Source: Pandoraea eparura (lineage in GTDB: Bacteria; Pseudomonadota; Gammaproteobacteria; Burkholderiales; Burkholderiaceae). From it: 64,000 nt of DNA. The first letter of the stretch is position 1. Each line of letters begins with the position of its first letter. The position numbers and the translations under genes are program-made. The notes beneath the pieces were generated by a model. That model was not told the DNA's origin, made no database searches, and was given only the letters and a program-made list of their open reading frames with translations. The stretch is from positions 248,001-312,000 of the forward strand of contig NZ_CABPSH010000001.1 of the NCBI RefSeq assembly GCF_902459725.1, in the 5' to 3' direction. Shown here piece after piece: positions 9,422-20,066 of the stretch.

Positions 9422-10390
9422 ATGAATATCTCGCTGCGCCAGCTCAAGGTGTTCCTCGCAGTGGCCGAACACGGGAGTTTCAGCCGTGCCGGCGAGGACA
9501 TCGGCCTGACCCAGCCGGCCGTCAGCCGCTGCATACGGGAATTGGAGCAAGAACTCGGGCTCAAGCTGGTGGACCGCACCACGCGCGAGGTCACGCTGAC
9601 CGAAGTGGGCACTAGCCTCTCCGCAACGCTCGCTCGGGTGCTCGATGAGTTGGAAAGCGCCCTGCGCGACACGCACGGATTGGCCGAGGAGCGGCGCGGC
9701 CGGGTGCGCGTCGCGAGCGCGCCGACCATCTCCGCCAATCTGATGCCCGAATGCATCTCTGCCTGCGCGGCCCGCTATCCGGACATTACCTTCATGCTGC
9801 GCGATCAGGTGCAGACGCTCGCCAGCGACAGCGTGCGGCACGGTGAAGTCGACTTCGGCGTCATCGTGGCCTCGGAGGGTACGGACGACCTGGTCGGCGA
9901 GCCCATCATGGTGGAGCCGTTTCTCGTGGTGTGCGACCGGTCACATCGCTTCGCCAAGCAGACGCAGGTGACGTGGGAGGAACTCAACGGCGAGAAGCTG
10001 GTGCTGCTCGACTACGCGTCGGGCAGCCGGCCGCTGATCGACCGAGCGCTGGCCGAGCATGGCGCCTATTGTCAGGTGGCGCAGGAAGTCGGCCATGCCA
10101 TCACCGTCTTCCGAATGATCGAGGCGGGCATCGGCATCAGCATCATGCCGGCTCTGGCCCTGCCCGCGATGCCTGGGCCGCCGACGCAAGGCGGGCGCCT
10201 CGTCGCCCTGCCACTCGTGCCGCAACTCGACCGCACCATCATGCTCGTGCGCCGCAAGAACCGCACGCTCTCTCCCGCTGCCCAGACGGTCTGGACGTTG
10301 ATCCAGCAAATCACGGCCGGGACCTCTCACACCATGACCGCCCCGCCCGGAAAAAATGGGCCAACGGGCGACGCACCACCTCGACCCTGA
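9422..10390 (+). CDS. LysR-type transcriptional regulator
   Basis: It has 322 residues. The N-terminal winged helix-turn-helix (about residues 1-60) reads LRQLKVFLAVAEHGSFSRAG and QPAVSRCIRELEQELG, standard for LysR proteins. A type 2 periplasmic-binding-like effector domain (about 90-300) follows, with the usual RVRVASAPTISANLMP opening. The tail after about residue 300 is Pro/Gly rich. The likely target is the divergent BASS transporter gene, with a candidate box at 9343-9360. The co-inducer cannot be deduced. Confidence 0.92.
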   Translation: MNISLRQLKVFLAVAEHGSFSRAGEDIGLTQPAVSRCIRELEQELGLKLVDRTTREVTLTEVGTSLSATLARVLDELESALRDTHGLAEERRGRVRVASAPTISANLMPECISACAARYPDITFMLRDQVQTLASDSVRHGEVDFGVIVASEGTDDLVGEPIMVEPFLVVCDRSHRFAKQTQVTWEELNGEKLVLLDYASGSRPLIDRALAEHGAYCQVAQEVGHAITVFRMIEAGIGISIMPALALPAMPGPPTQGGRLVALPLVPQLDRTIMLVRRKNRTLSPAAQTVWTLIQQITAGTSHTMTAPPGKNGPTGDAPPRP

Positions 10391-10417
10391 CATCATGGGA
10401 GATGCGATGCGATCTTG

Positions 10418-10455
10418 AAATTTCGGGGAGAATTACGCGATATTCGGCGAAATTT
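10418..10455 (+). terminator. Inverted repeat downstream of LysR gene
   Basis: AAATTTCG (10418-10425) and CGAAATTT (10448-10455) form an 8-bp inverted repeat with a 22-base spacer, 27 bases after the LysR stop. A short T run follows. It could be a weak terminator or a regulatory site. Confidence 0.3.
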
Positions 10456-10501
10456 TCCTGCCACCGATCGCCTCCCGACACCACAAAGTGAGTGAGCGCC
10501 T

Positions 10502-10602
10502 GCTACAATACGCGGACGTCGACTCCCCCAAGTGCGTGACTGTGCCATCGGGCGACCGCCCCGCCATCGTGCCTCGACGACATGCCCGCGCCCTGCGGGC
10601 AT
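10502..10602 (+). promoter_or_regulatory. Extended -10 promoter with hairpin leader, possible small RNA
   Basis: TGCTACAAT (10501-10509) is a good extended -10 element without a clear -35. About 70 bases downstream ATGCCCGC (10582-10589) and GCGGGCAT (10595-10602) form a perfect 8-bp stem with a 5-base loop, followed by TGTGTTT. The transcript would either read on into the small membrane gene at 10623 or end here as a short RNA of roughly 90 bases. Confidence 0.4.
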
Positions 10603-10622
10603 TGTGTTTCCGGTATGGCGTC

Positions 10623-10916
10623 ATGGACTTGTTCATCAAATACTTCAGCCCGCTGTGGCTCTTCCACGCGGCGGCCGATCTGTCGTTCTGGCAGCGGCAT
10701 CAACTCGACGCACGCATGCATGTCGTCAGTCGCTTCATGTGGCGCTATGTCATGCGCTGGTGTGTCGTGAGCACAATGTTGCTCGTCCCGGCCGCGGTGA
10801 TGGCGCATGGCATGGCGGCCACCAGTCTCGCGCTGGCAGGCGGGGTATCGGCGAGTGTCACGGTGCTGATCGCTGCACTCGCGCTCGGCTGCCTCATCGG
10901 CTCGCGCTTGCGCTAA
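10623..10916 (+). CDS. Small hypothetical membrane protein
   Basis: I do not recognise this 97-residue protein. The start at 10623 (MDLFIKYFSPLWLFHAAADL) follows the hairpin leader; upstream in-frame codons look non-coding. The N-terminal half is aromatic and basic (FWQRHQLDARMHVVSRFMWRY). Two hydrophobic segments follow: about residues 46-66 (VVSTMLLVPAAVMAHGMAAT) and about 72-92 (GGVSASVTVLIAALALGCLIG). It ends in SRLR. It probably sits in the inner membrane with two helices. It stands alone between the LysR gene and wrbA. The coding call rests on frame, hydrophobic pattern and a promoter-like element, so it is moderate. Confidence 0.5.
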   Translation: MDLFIKYFSPLWLFHAAADLSFWQRHQLDARMHVVSRFMWRYVMRWCVVSTMLLVPAAVMAHGMAATSLALAGGVSASVTVLIAALALGCLIGSRLR

Positions 10917-11137
10917 TCGTTCGGGGCGGCACACGCGCCACGGGCCGACGCCTATTCGGCGGCCCGTCCACGCCAGGCAGGCGTGCGAGCGCCCTCATGG
11001 GGGCGCATCGCTGCGCCGCGCACTTGCCCCCTACGAATTCAGTGTTTCGCCCTTGGCGTCGACTATCATGGAACGGCTCGCCTCGCGCGGCGAACTGCCC
11101 GTGACGCCAGCCTCTCTCGACCCCTAAGGAGATTCAC

Positions 11138-11770
11138 ATGGCCAACGCCAAGATCCTGGTGGTGTTCTACAGCATGTTCGGGCACATCCACACGATGGCC
11201 GAAGCCGTCGCCGAGGGCGCACGCAGCGTTGCTGGCACCGACGTCACCGTCATGCAAGTGCCTGAGCTGGTTCCCGACGAAGTGCTTGAAAAGAGTGGCG
11301 CAAAAGCCGCGCGCGCCGCGTTCGCGAACGTGCCCATCGCCCGCGCCGACCAGCTTGCCGACTACGATGCCATCCTTTTCGGCACCCCGACGCGTTTTGG
11401 CAACATGACCGCGCAGATGCGCAACTTCCTCGACCAGACCGGGGGCCTGTGGGCCAAGGGCGCGCTCGTGGGCAAAGTCGGCAGCGTTTTCGCGAGCACG
11501 GGAACGCAGCACGGCGGACAGGAAACAACGATTACCAGCTTTCACACGACGCTGCTCCACCACGGCATGGTCATCGTCGGCGTGCCCTACACCGAGCCGG
11601 GCCTCACCAACATGGGTGAAATTACCGGCGGCACGCCGTACGGGGCGACAACGCTCGCCGCGGCCGATGGCTCGCGCAGGCCCAGTGAGAACGAGTTGAA
11701 GATCGCTAGGACGCAAGGCCGTCACGTGGCGGAAATCGCCGCCGCCCTCAAGCACGGACGCACGTTGTAA
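11138..11770 (+). CDS. wrbA: NAD(P)H:quinone oxidoreductase, WrbA type
   Basis: FMN-dependent flavodoxin-like enzyme that reduces quinones with two electrons and so limits oxidative stress in the cytoplasm. It has 210 residues, with a start preceded by AAGGAG 8 bases upstream. The FMN phosphate loop is [14 protein letters not shown] (about 9-22). The [20 protein letters not shown] segment (about 88-107) and [13 protein letters not shown] (about 125-137) form the isoalloxazine pocket of WrbA tetramers. The closing [18 protein letters not shown] helix is typical. It is monocistronic. Confidence 0.93.
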   Translation: MANAKILVVFYSMFGHIHTMAEAVAEGARSVAGTDVTVMQVPELVPDEVLEKSGAKAARAAFANVPIARADQLADYDAILFGTPTRFGNMTAQMRNFLDQTGGLWAKGALVGKVGSVFASTGTQHGGQETTITSFHTTLLHHGMVIVGVPYTEPGLTNMGEITGGTPYGATTLAAADGSRRPSENELKIARTQGRHVAEIAAALKHGRTL

Positions 11771-12093
11771 CTCGCTACCACCGCGCACGGGCGGCGTCGA
11801 CCGCCTGTCGCGCGATGCTGCCACGTCGACGATGGGCTTTTCCATTTGATTCGCAATCCTTATTTACTGGAATGACTTCTGGAAGACAAAAGCGTTGTGC
11901 GTGGCGGCGGCCGGGTACCCGATTAGGGGAGCGTTTGCCGCATCGTCCGCGTTTGCGCAGGCACAACGCAACGCTACCGTAACTTACGTAACCGCCTTAT
12001 CATCGGCGCACCGCATCTGAAGATTCCCCTTGGATTCCGCCGCGTCAGCAGCCGCCGTGCGCTGACCGGTGCGACGCGATTCCCCTCGACGCC
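11771..12093. other. Intergenic region after wrbA
   Basis: There is no convincing gene. An imperfect GC-rich hairpin lies just after the wrbA stop (about 11784-11813, arms GGGCGG and CCGCCT) and could end wrbA transcription, though it has no T tract. An AT-richer patch spans about 11835-11880, and a TTACGTAA palindrome lies at 11984-11991. A promoter for the next gene is likely here but I cannot fix it. Confidence 0.4.
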
Positions 12094-13857
12094 ATGACCG
12101 ACACCCGTCTACCACGCAGCTCGCCTCCCGTCGCGTCGTCCACTACGTCTTCCACCACGTCTTCCATTGCGTATTCCAGTGCGTATTCCAGTGCGTCTGC
12201 CATGACGCATTCCAACGACGCGGGAACCGGGACGCCGACGCTCGTCGTCCGCCTTGACGCGCCGCACCATGTCGACGGCCAACCGGTGCGATATCAGAGT
12301 CTGTGGCTGTTGATGCGGGTCTACTATGCGGCGCATTTCGAACCGTCGCCGGTCTCGCTCGCCGCGTTGAAGATCCGCTTCGGCCAATCGGGCGCAGCAG
12401 GCGATCTGCGCATGCTGGTCAGCCGCGCGTTCTCGGACTTCGCACGCTGGGGCGTCACCGTAGGCTGGGGCGATGATGTCCAGATCGATGCGCGGCTGCT
12501 GCCGACGCGCGGGCGCAGCAAAGGACCGTTCTGGCTCGCGCGAGACGAGATGTCGCGTATCGTCGTGACGATCGGGGACGCGACGCCCACCGATCCGCGA
12601 CGCGCCATTGCCTCGTTTCTTGGACTGGCACAAGACGCCGCCCCGGATACGCCATCGCCCGCGCTCGAATACGTCATGCAGGACATTGCGTTCTGGCATC
12701 ACCTCACGCTTGGCAAGCGCGATATGCAGGACGGCGTGTTCTTCGCGCCGCCCCAAGCGCCGTCGCATGGCGAGGTGCGGCGCCAGCCGCGCACCGGAGC
12801 GATTCCCTCGTTTCATGCGGCGCAGGTGTGCGCCGTCGACGACGTGCAACGCGGCATCGCGCTGCTTGCCGAGACGATCGCCTGGCGTCGCATGGGAGAC
12901 GCGGCGCGCACGAATCGAACGCTCGCAACGCTCGCCGCGACCTTTGGCGCGAACCCGCCGGGCTCGCCCACGTTACGCGCCATGCACTGGGTCGTACAGG
13001 CGTGGCAAGCGTACGCATTGCGCGACGAAGCCGGCGCATTCGCCCATCTGCAACGCATTACCGACGACGCCACGCTCGCGCCCTGTCTCGTCTACAACCC
13101 GCGCATCCGCTTCGAGAGTCGCAACCTGCAAGCGCTACTGCACAAGTCGCACGCCGCGCGCAGCGGCCCGATGCCGGCACGGGCCCAGTCGGCGGCCGAC
13201 GCGCTGGCCGCCTTTTCGGACGCCCTGCAAGCCGCGTTCGAAGCCGACTCCCTCGAACTCGCGCAACACGTCGCAGCCAACATCGGGCTGTCGTTGTGGT
13301 TGTTTTGGCAAGGCGCGCTCATCGATCCCGGCCGGCGACTTGCCGCGGTCGACGTCCAGCGGCAGGCGCTGCGCTGGATCGGGCTGTCGGAGTGGATCTG
13401 CGACCGGTTTGGGGTCGGAGGCAATTCGGTCTGGAATACCGTGTTCCTGCTGCGCATTGCGCGCGGTGCCGTGCCCACGCGGCGCGACCCCGATCTGGCG
13501 ACGCTGCGCGCGAGCACGCCGCTGAGCGTCGACGCGTTTCTCGACGCTGTGCAGCCGTTCGGGGCGCCGTTCTCGCGGGCGAAGGGATTCCTGCGCTGGA
13601 CCGATGTGCTGGCAACGACGCTCGCCGACCATGAAGAGGGACGCATCTGCTTCGAGCCGTTGCAGCTCGCCAACCTGTGGTTCGAGATGTTGTGGTTCGC
13701 GCTACACCAGGACGGCGACTCGCCGCAGGCATTGCACGCCGCCCACTCGCTGGGCCGCGTGCTGCCTGTGTTGCCGCCGCCCGACCGGCGCTTTTTCCGC
13801 GATGCGTTGCGTTGGATGCCGCGCGACTTTCAGCGCGAAGTGCGTCTGGCGCCATGA
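12094..13857 (+). CDS. Unrecognised 587-residue protein
   Basis: I do not recognise the family. The first start (12094) gives an N-terminus of in-frame 4-residue repeats (TSST, TSSI, AYSS, AYSS); an ATG at 12202 inside the last repeats is an alternative. From about residue 50 the protein looks globular. LWLLMRVYYAAHFEPSPVSL through MLVSRAFSDFARWGVTVGWG (about 70-130) resembles a winged-helix fold, and it is followed by RGRSKGPFWLA. From about residue 250 to the end it is alpha-helical with Ala/Leu periodicity, possibly a TPR-like scaffold, ending in WMPRDFQREVRLAP. There are no transmembrane segments or signal peptide. It stands alone and is convergent with the AhpD-like gene. A cytoplasmic regulatory or scaffold role is a guess. 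Confidence 0.7.
   Translation: MTDTRLPRSSPPVASSTTSSTTSSIAYSSAYSSASAMTHSNDAGTGTPTLVVRLDAPHHVDGQPVRYQSLWLLMRVYYAAHFEPSPVSLAALKIRFGQSGAAGDLRMLVSRAFSDFARWGVTVGWGDDVQIDARLLPTRGRSKGPFWLARDEMSRIVVTIGDATPTDPRRAIASFLGLAQDAAPDTPSPALEYVMQDIAFWHHLTLGKRDMQDGVFFAPPQAPSHGEVRRQPRTGAIPSFHAAQVCAVDDVQRGIALLAETIAWRRMGDAARTNRTLATLAATFGANPPGSPTLRAMHWVVQAWQAYALRDEAGAFAHLQRITDDATLAPCLVYNPRIRFESRNLQALLHKSHAARSGPMPARAQSAADALAAFSDALQAAFEADSLELAQHVAANIGLSLWLFWQGALIDPGRRLAAVDVQRQALRWIGLSEWICDRFGVGGNSVWNTVFLLRIARGAVPTRRDPDLATLRASTPLSVDAFLDAVQPFGAPFSRAKGFLRWTDVLATTLADHEEGRICFEPLQLANLWFEMLWFALHQDGDSPQALHAAHSLGRVLPVLPPPDRRFFRDALRWMPRDFQREVRLAP
12133..12216 (+). repeat. In-frame 12-bp tandem repeat
   Basis: Seven degenerate 12-base units follow one another (for example GCGTATTCCAGT twice in a row at 12169-12192; ACGTCTTCCAYY twice at 12145-12168). 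They are in frame with the start at 12094 and encode Ser/Thr-rich tetrapeptides. Gain or loss of units would not shift the frame. Confidence 0.8.
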
Positions 13858-13894
13858 CGTCGGCGCCAGAACACGCTTCGCGTCGGGCACGCCC

Positions 13895-14350
13895 TTAGCG
13901 CACGCCCTGCGGCGCCTTCGGCAGCGGCGCGCGAAATGCAATCGCCATACGGTTCCACGCGTTGATCGTGGCGACGGCGAACGTCATGTCGGCGATCTGC
14001 TTGTCGTCGTAATGCGCGCGCAGGTCGGCGAACACGGGGTCCGGCACGTGCCCGTCCTGCACGTTGGTGACGGCTTCCGTCCATGCCAGCGCGGCGCGTT
14101 CGGCCGGCGAGTACAGCTCGGTCTCGCGCCAGGCGTCGAGCAGATGCAGACGACGCGGCTCGATGCCCATCTTCAGGGCGTCGGTCACGTGCATGTCAAT
14201 GCAGAACGCGCACCCGTTGAGTTGCGACGCGCGCAACCAAAGCAGCTCGACCAGGCCGTCCGGCAGGCCGCAGTCGTGAAAGTACTGGCTCAGCGCACCC
14301 ATATGTTCGTATGGGCGCGGAGCGGCCTTGATGTAGTTCAGTCGTAGCAT
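13895..14350 (-). CDS. Carboxymuconolactone decarboxylase / AhpD-family protein
   Basis: It has 151 residues and is an all-helical AhpD-like protein. The redox motif CAFCIDMH (C47, C50, H54) in SQLNGCAFCIDMHVTDALK matches the alkylhydroperoxidase core, so peroxidase or disulfide reductase activity is likely. The later segment LYSPAERAALAWTEAVTNV is also typical. It lies divergent from a MocR-type regulator 227 bases away. In the family such pairs are often regulator and target. The physiological substrate is unknown. Confidence 0.88.
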   Translation of the reverse strand: MLRLNYIKAAPRPYEHMGALSQYFHDCGLPDGLVELLWLRASQLNGCAFCIDMHVTDALKMGIEPRRLHLLDAWRETELYSPAERAALAWTEAVTNVQDGHVPDPVFADLRAHYDDKQIADMTFAVATINAWNRMAIAFRAPLPKAPQGVR

Positions 14351-14468
14351 GAGTCAATTCTCCATTCCGTTCAGGATCGGCTTCACAAAGAGGACGCATG
14401 CCGTGCTCACGCATGCGACGTATTCATGCCTTTGAAGATACGCACCCCTTGTCTCATCCGGAAGAGCC

Positions 14469-14485
14469 AAAATCGAATAAAATCG
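14469..14485. promoter_or_regulatory. Direct repeat in AhpD/MocR intergenic region
   Basis: AAAATCG-AAT-AAAATCG is a tandem direct repeat, flanked on both sides by GCCAAA (14466 and 14490). MocR/PdxR regulators commonly bind direct repeats, so this is a candidate operator for the divergent pair. Confidence 0.35.
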
Positions 14486-14577
14486 TTAGGCCAAAGTGAG
14501 CCAAGCGAACCCCCGAGCGTGCAGCGTCCGGCGCGCCCGATGCCAGACGCTCCCCACGCCATCCCAGGGATTGCCTC

Positions 14578-16146
14578 ATGACCGACAAACCCAGTCCTCC
14601 CGCGCTGGCGGCGCTGCATCTGGCCGCTGCCGCACAAACCGTCGGGGTGCCGACTTATCGGGCGCTATACGAGCGCATTCGCGACGGCATTCTCTCGGGC
14701 AAGCTCGCGCCGTCGACCCGGTTGCCGTCCACGCGCTCGCTCGCCAGTGAGCTGGGCGTGGCGCGCGGCACCGTCGAGGCGGCGTACGAGCGGCTGGTCG
14801 CGGAAGGCTTCGTGATCGGACGCGGCGCAGCGGGCAGCCGCGTCAACCCGCAGTTGGACACCGCACGGCTCGGGGCGGCCGCGAATGCGATACCGGCGGG
14901 GGCGGGGCCACGAACCGTCGGGCCCGGAACACTTCGGCCCGCCTGTGTCGTCGATGAACGCGCCGAGGCGCCGGGCGGGCTCGGCGGCGATCTCGCCGAC
15001 AACCCGGACACGATCCCGCTGAACCCGGTCGGCATGCCATTCCCGCTGCAAAACGGTCTGCCCGCCCTCGATGAATTCCCGCGCAAATTATGGGCTCGGC
15101 TGGCGGCGCGTCGTGCCCGTCATCTCTCCCACGAAGACCTGCATTACCAGAATGCCACCGGCTGGGCGCCGCTGCGCGAAGCCATCGCCGGCTATCTCGC
15201 GATCGCACGAGGCATTCATTGCGACCCGGGGCAGATCGTCGTCACGGCAGGCTATCAGGGCGCACTCGCCTTGGTCGCGGGCGTGATCCTGCGCCCGGGC
15301 GATGCCGTATGGTGCGAGGATCCGGGCTATTTCCGCGCGCAAGACGCGCTGAAACTGGCGCGCGCAACGCTGGTGCCCATACCGGTCGATCAGGACGGAC
15401 TCGACGTCGCGGCGGGCGAACGCACGGCGCCCAACGCGCGACTGGCGATCGTCACGCCATCGCACCAGTCACCGCTGTCCGTGGCGCTGCCGCTTGCGCG
15501 TCGTCTCGCGCTGCTGGCATGGGCGCAGGCAAATGAGGCGTGGATCGTCGAAGACGACTACGACAGCGAATTCCGCTACACCGGCGCCCCGCTGCCGGCG
15601 CTCAAGAGTCTGGATGGCGGCGAGCGCGTGGTCTACGCCGGGTCATTCAGCAAAGTGCTGTTTCCGGGCTTGCGACTCGGCTATCTCGTCGTTCCCCCCT
15701 CGCTGGCCGACGCCTTCACCGCCCACGCATCGCTCGCCTGCCCGGCACAAGGTTTGATTGAACAGGCCACCGTCACCGATTTCATCACCCAGGGGCATTT
15801 CAGCCGCCACATCAAGCGCATGCGCCAACTTTACGCGCAGCGCCGGGCCGCCCTTGCCGATGCCCTGCGCCAGCACCTCGCGGGACGCATCGAGCTGGCG
15901 CACCAGGCCGGCGGCATGCATCTGCTCGGCTGGCTCGAGACGCAGCTCGACGACCGCACCGTCTGCCGGATCGCGTTGCGCCATGGACTGGCACCGGGCG
16001 CGCTAACGCGCTTCTGCCTCGCCCGTGCGCTGCCACCAGCGCTGGTGATGAGCTTTACCAACGTGCCCGAGACGCTGGCCGGTGACGTCGCGCAACGATT
16101 GGCGCGCACGCTCGACGCCGCCGCCGGCATACCCCCGGTCTCCTGA
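14578..16146 (+). CDS. MocR-type (GntR-aminotransferase) transcriptional regulator
   Basis: It has 522 residues, a fusion of a GntR winged helix and a class I aminotransferase-like domain. The DNA-binding part (about 20-85) reads YRALYERIRDGILSGKL and LPSTRSLASELGVARGTVEA. The PLP-binding part (about 150-515) has the TAGYQGALALVAGVIL glycine segment, DDYDSEFRY, and the PLP lysine K359 in AGSFSKVLFPGLRLGY. In such proteins the aminotransferase fold senses PLP or an amino compound. The divergent AhpD-like gene is the nearest candidate target. It is not next to pdxST or gabDT, so the classic PdxR/GabR roles are not supported here. Confidence 0.92.
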   Translation: MTDKPSPPALAALHLAAAAQTVGVPTYRALYERIRDGILSGKLAPSTRLPSTRSLASELGVARGTVEAAYERLVAEGFVIGRGAAGSRVNPQLDTARLGAAANAIPAGAGPRTVGPGTLRPACVVDERAEAPGGLGGDLADNPDTIPLNPVGMPFPLQNGLPALDEFPRKLWARLAARRARHLSHEDLHYQNATGWAPLREAIAGYLAIARGIHCDPGQIVVTAGYQGALALVAGVILRPGDAVWCEDPGYFRAQDALKLARATLVPIPVDQDGLDVAAGERTAPNARLAIVTPSHQSPLSVALPLARRLALLAWAQANEAWIVEDDYDSEFRYTGAPLPALKSLDGGERVVYAGSFSKVLFPGLRLGYLVVPPSLADAFTAHASLACPAQGLIEQATVTDFITQGHFSRHIKRMRQLYAQRRAALADALRQHLAGRIELAHQAGGMHLLGWLETQLDDRTVCRIALRHGLAPGALTRFCLARALPPALVMSFTNVPETLAGDVAQRLARTLDAAAGIPPVS

Positions 16147-16278
16147 GATCGCCGCTGGACGCGAGTTGGCAAGCGCTCGCACCGTTGCATGCGGCAGCGC
16201 ACCATCGGCCGTTCACGTTTTTCGGGACGGATCGTGCTTGTGTTTGCCGGGCATGTCGGTGTATTGTTGCCGCAAAGC

Positions 16279-16360
16279 TAGCGCAGGGGTCCTGCAACGT
16301 GAGTTGTGGGTGAGAAATACCCTTAGAACCTGATCTGGATAATGCCAGCGCAGGGAGCGT
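16279..16360 (+). promoter_or_regulatory. TPP riboswitch (THI element)
   Basis: GCGCAGGGGTCCTGC (16281-16295), GGGTGAGAAATACCC (16308-16322), TTAGAACCTGATCTGGATAA (16323-16342) and TGCCAGCGCAGGGA (16343-16356) make the conserved thiamine pyrophosphate aptamer, in order. The flanking GCGCAGGG and CCAGCGC arms close P1. It lies 87 bases before the thiC start, so TPP should repress thiC at the level of translation or termination. Confidence 0.96.
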
Positions 16361-16362
16361 AG

Positions 16363-18363
<2,001 letters not shown>

Positions 18364-18437
18364 CGATGCGCACGCGGCGGCGGCGACGTTGTCATGCCGC
18401 CCCGCCGACACGCTTTGCGTCGTCGCCGGCGACAGCC

Positions 18438-18469
18438 AACGCGCCCGGGTCACCCCGGGCGCGTTTTTT
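18438..18469 (+). terminator. Rho-independent terminator after thiC
   Basis: AACGCGCCCGGG and CCCGGGCGCGTT form a perfect 12-bp stem around a 4-base loop, followed by TTTT. It lies between thiC and the convergent gene at 18507. Confidence 0.92.
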
Positions 18470-18506
18470 CATGGCTGACGCTTGCCCGGCCGGGCGGTCG
18501 GCGCGC

Positions 18507-19595
18507 TTAGCCGTTCGTTGACGGATCGATCGTGGTGCTGGCCGAGACCGTCGGCACACCCCGCATCGCCAGCTGGTTGCGCAGGCGCTGCGTGGCGATA
18601 TGCGGCGGGCGCGACGACATCGACGTCGCCAGGGCCGTAAAGGCCTTCGTGTTCGTCGCGGGCAGCGCCGCGGCGTCCATCACCTCCGTGTGACGAAGCT
18701 CCCAGTGTCGCTCACCGAGTTGTTCGACGCCCAGGGCGAGCTTGACCCACTCGTCAGTGCCCAGCCCGACAGACGGCGGCAGATCCGCGCGCACCATGGC
18801 CTGATGCATCGGCAAGCCGTCGGCGAACCCCACGCGAAGCATCCATTCGGTGCTCTCGCGCGAGGGCAGAATGCGAGCCCCCTGGTGCAACCGCTCGTTC
18901 ACCTTCGCGATGAACGTGGCGGGCGACTCCAGTTCCTCGCACGCCTTCGACCATTCCTTTTTACCTGCCAGTGCCGGTTTGCCCGTCCATCGGCGGGCGG
19001 TATCCGCGACGATCGTCGTCACGTCGTCGCGGCCGGTGTCGAACGCCACCGTACCGTTGCGACCGCCCGTGCCGAGCAGCGAGCCGCTCACAATGTCGCG
19101 GCAGATCTGTGCCCGCTCACTGCGACCGTCGGGCATGAAGACCGGATGATTGCGACCGTCCGGCGATACCCCGCGTGTATGGGTGGTCTGCGCGCTGGCG
19201 CACACATGAAGCGTCTGCACGGCGGACGGGCTCAGGACCGGTTGCGCACCACGCGCGGGGCCACTCGTCGGACCGGCGAGCACGAGTGCGGCCAGTTCGC
19301 CGCTGTCAATGCCGTCGCCCTCGGAAATGAACTGGCCCGAAGCCTCGACTTCCGCCGACGCGCCCAGGAAGTCATTGCCGAATGTCTTGTCCATGCCACG
19401 AGACACCGGCACGGCACGCACCTCGCGCGCCGTCCATGGGTGCGCCAGACTCTCGGCGCGCGCGTTGGCGATGCGCACCAGCGGAATGCCGGCGGCGTTG
19501 GCGAGTCCCGCCCCCGGCGCCAACGCGATGGGGGCCGCTGCCGCAACGTTGCCCAACCCCGGCGAATAGTGGAATGCCTGGATGCCATTCATCAT
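18507..19595 (-). CDS. Unrecognised 362-residue protein, possible secreted protein
   Basis: I do not recognise this protein. The start is set at 19595 (MMNGIQAFHYSPG), preceded on its strand by GAGGA 10 bases upstream; an open frame to 19733 has no such site. The N-terminal 45 residues are Ala/Gly/Pro rich without a Sec-type hydrophobic core. The middle is polar (HTRGVSPDGRNHPVFMPDGR, SGSLLGTGGRNGTVAFDTG). A helical region follows (KKEWSKACEELESPATFIAK), and the end is Ser/Thr rich (PTVSASTTIDPSTNG). There are no transmembrane segments. Composition and isolation suggest a secreted or effector-like protein, but no secretion genes are nearby. Confidence 0.65.
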   Translation of the reverse strand: MMNGIQAFHYSPGLGNVAAAAPIALAPGAGLANAAGIPLVRIANARAESLAHPWTAREVRAVPVSRGMDKTFGNDFLGASAEVEASGQFISEGDGIDSGELAALVLAGPTSGPARGAQPVLSPSAVQTLHVCASAQTTHTRGVSPDGRNHPVFMPDGRSERAQICRDIVSGSLLGTGGRNGTVAFDTGRDDVTTIVADTARRWTGKPALAGKKEWSKACEELESPATFIAKVNERLHQGARILPSRESTEWMLRVGFADGLPMHQAMVRADLPPSVGLGTDEWVKLALGVEQLGERHWELRHTEVMDAAALPATNTKAFTALATSMSSRPPHIATQRLRNQLAMRGVPTVSASTTIDPSTNG

Positions 19596-20066
19596 CGTGA
19601 AATCCTCAGTAGGGAGAAACGTGGCCCATCGCCACGGCGCCGACAAGGTGTCGATGCGAGGCTCACGATGCCCGAGGCGGTGTGCCGCCATTGTCGGTTC
19701 TGTACACGGTGTCTCGCAGCTCGCGCACGCCACCGTCCGAAAGTAGACAGCAGCGCGCCCCGGCGCACGCCCAATCGTTGGGGCGCGGGTGTCGAGGTGC
19801 CCCGAACTTATGGCATGCTATCGGACAGCGGCACAGCCGACGCGGCTGACGCGGCCCGCCAACATGGCGTCGGCGGCACCTTGGGTCCGCCGGCGACACC
19901 GCGCCGGGTACGCGCCATCCGCGCGCCCGCCTGAAGGCATCTCAAAATGACGGCCCACCGGGCTTGTTTTGAAATGTCTCCCTGCCCACCGAACCCTTCG
20001 CCATGCGAATCGGTCCGGACAGCGTCGCGGCTGTGTACTCGCCTTCGCATTTACAGGGATGACAAC
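19596..20066. other. Divergent intergenic region, 471 bases
   Basis: There is no supported gene. It is GC-rich up to about 19800. A TTATGGCATGCTAT stretch at about 19808-19821 has -10-like character for the plus-strand gene at 20067. I find no clear operator or riboswitch. Confidence 0.4.

Noticed and set aside
12324..12849. Antisense open frames within the 587-residue protein
   Set aside because: Composition is typical of shadow frames; the plus-strand frame has the better hydrophobic pattern and full length.
19596..20066. Metal riboswitch upstream of the CNNM gene
   Set aside because: The gene type made a yybP-ykoY or M-box element plausible, but none of their conserved segments is visible.
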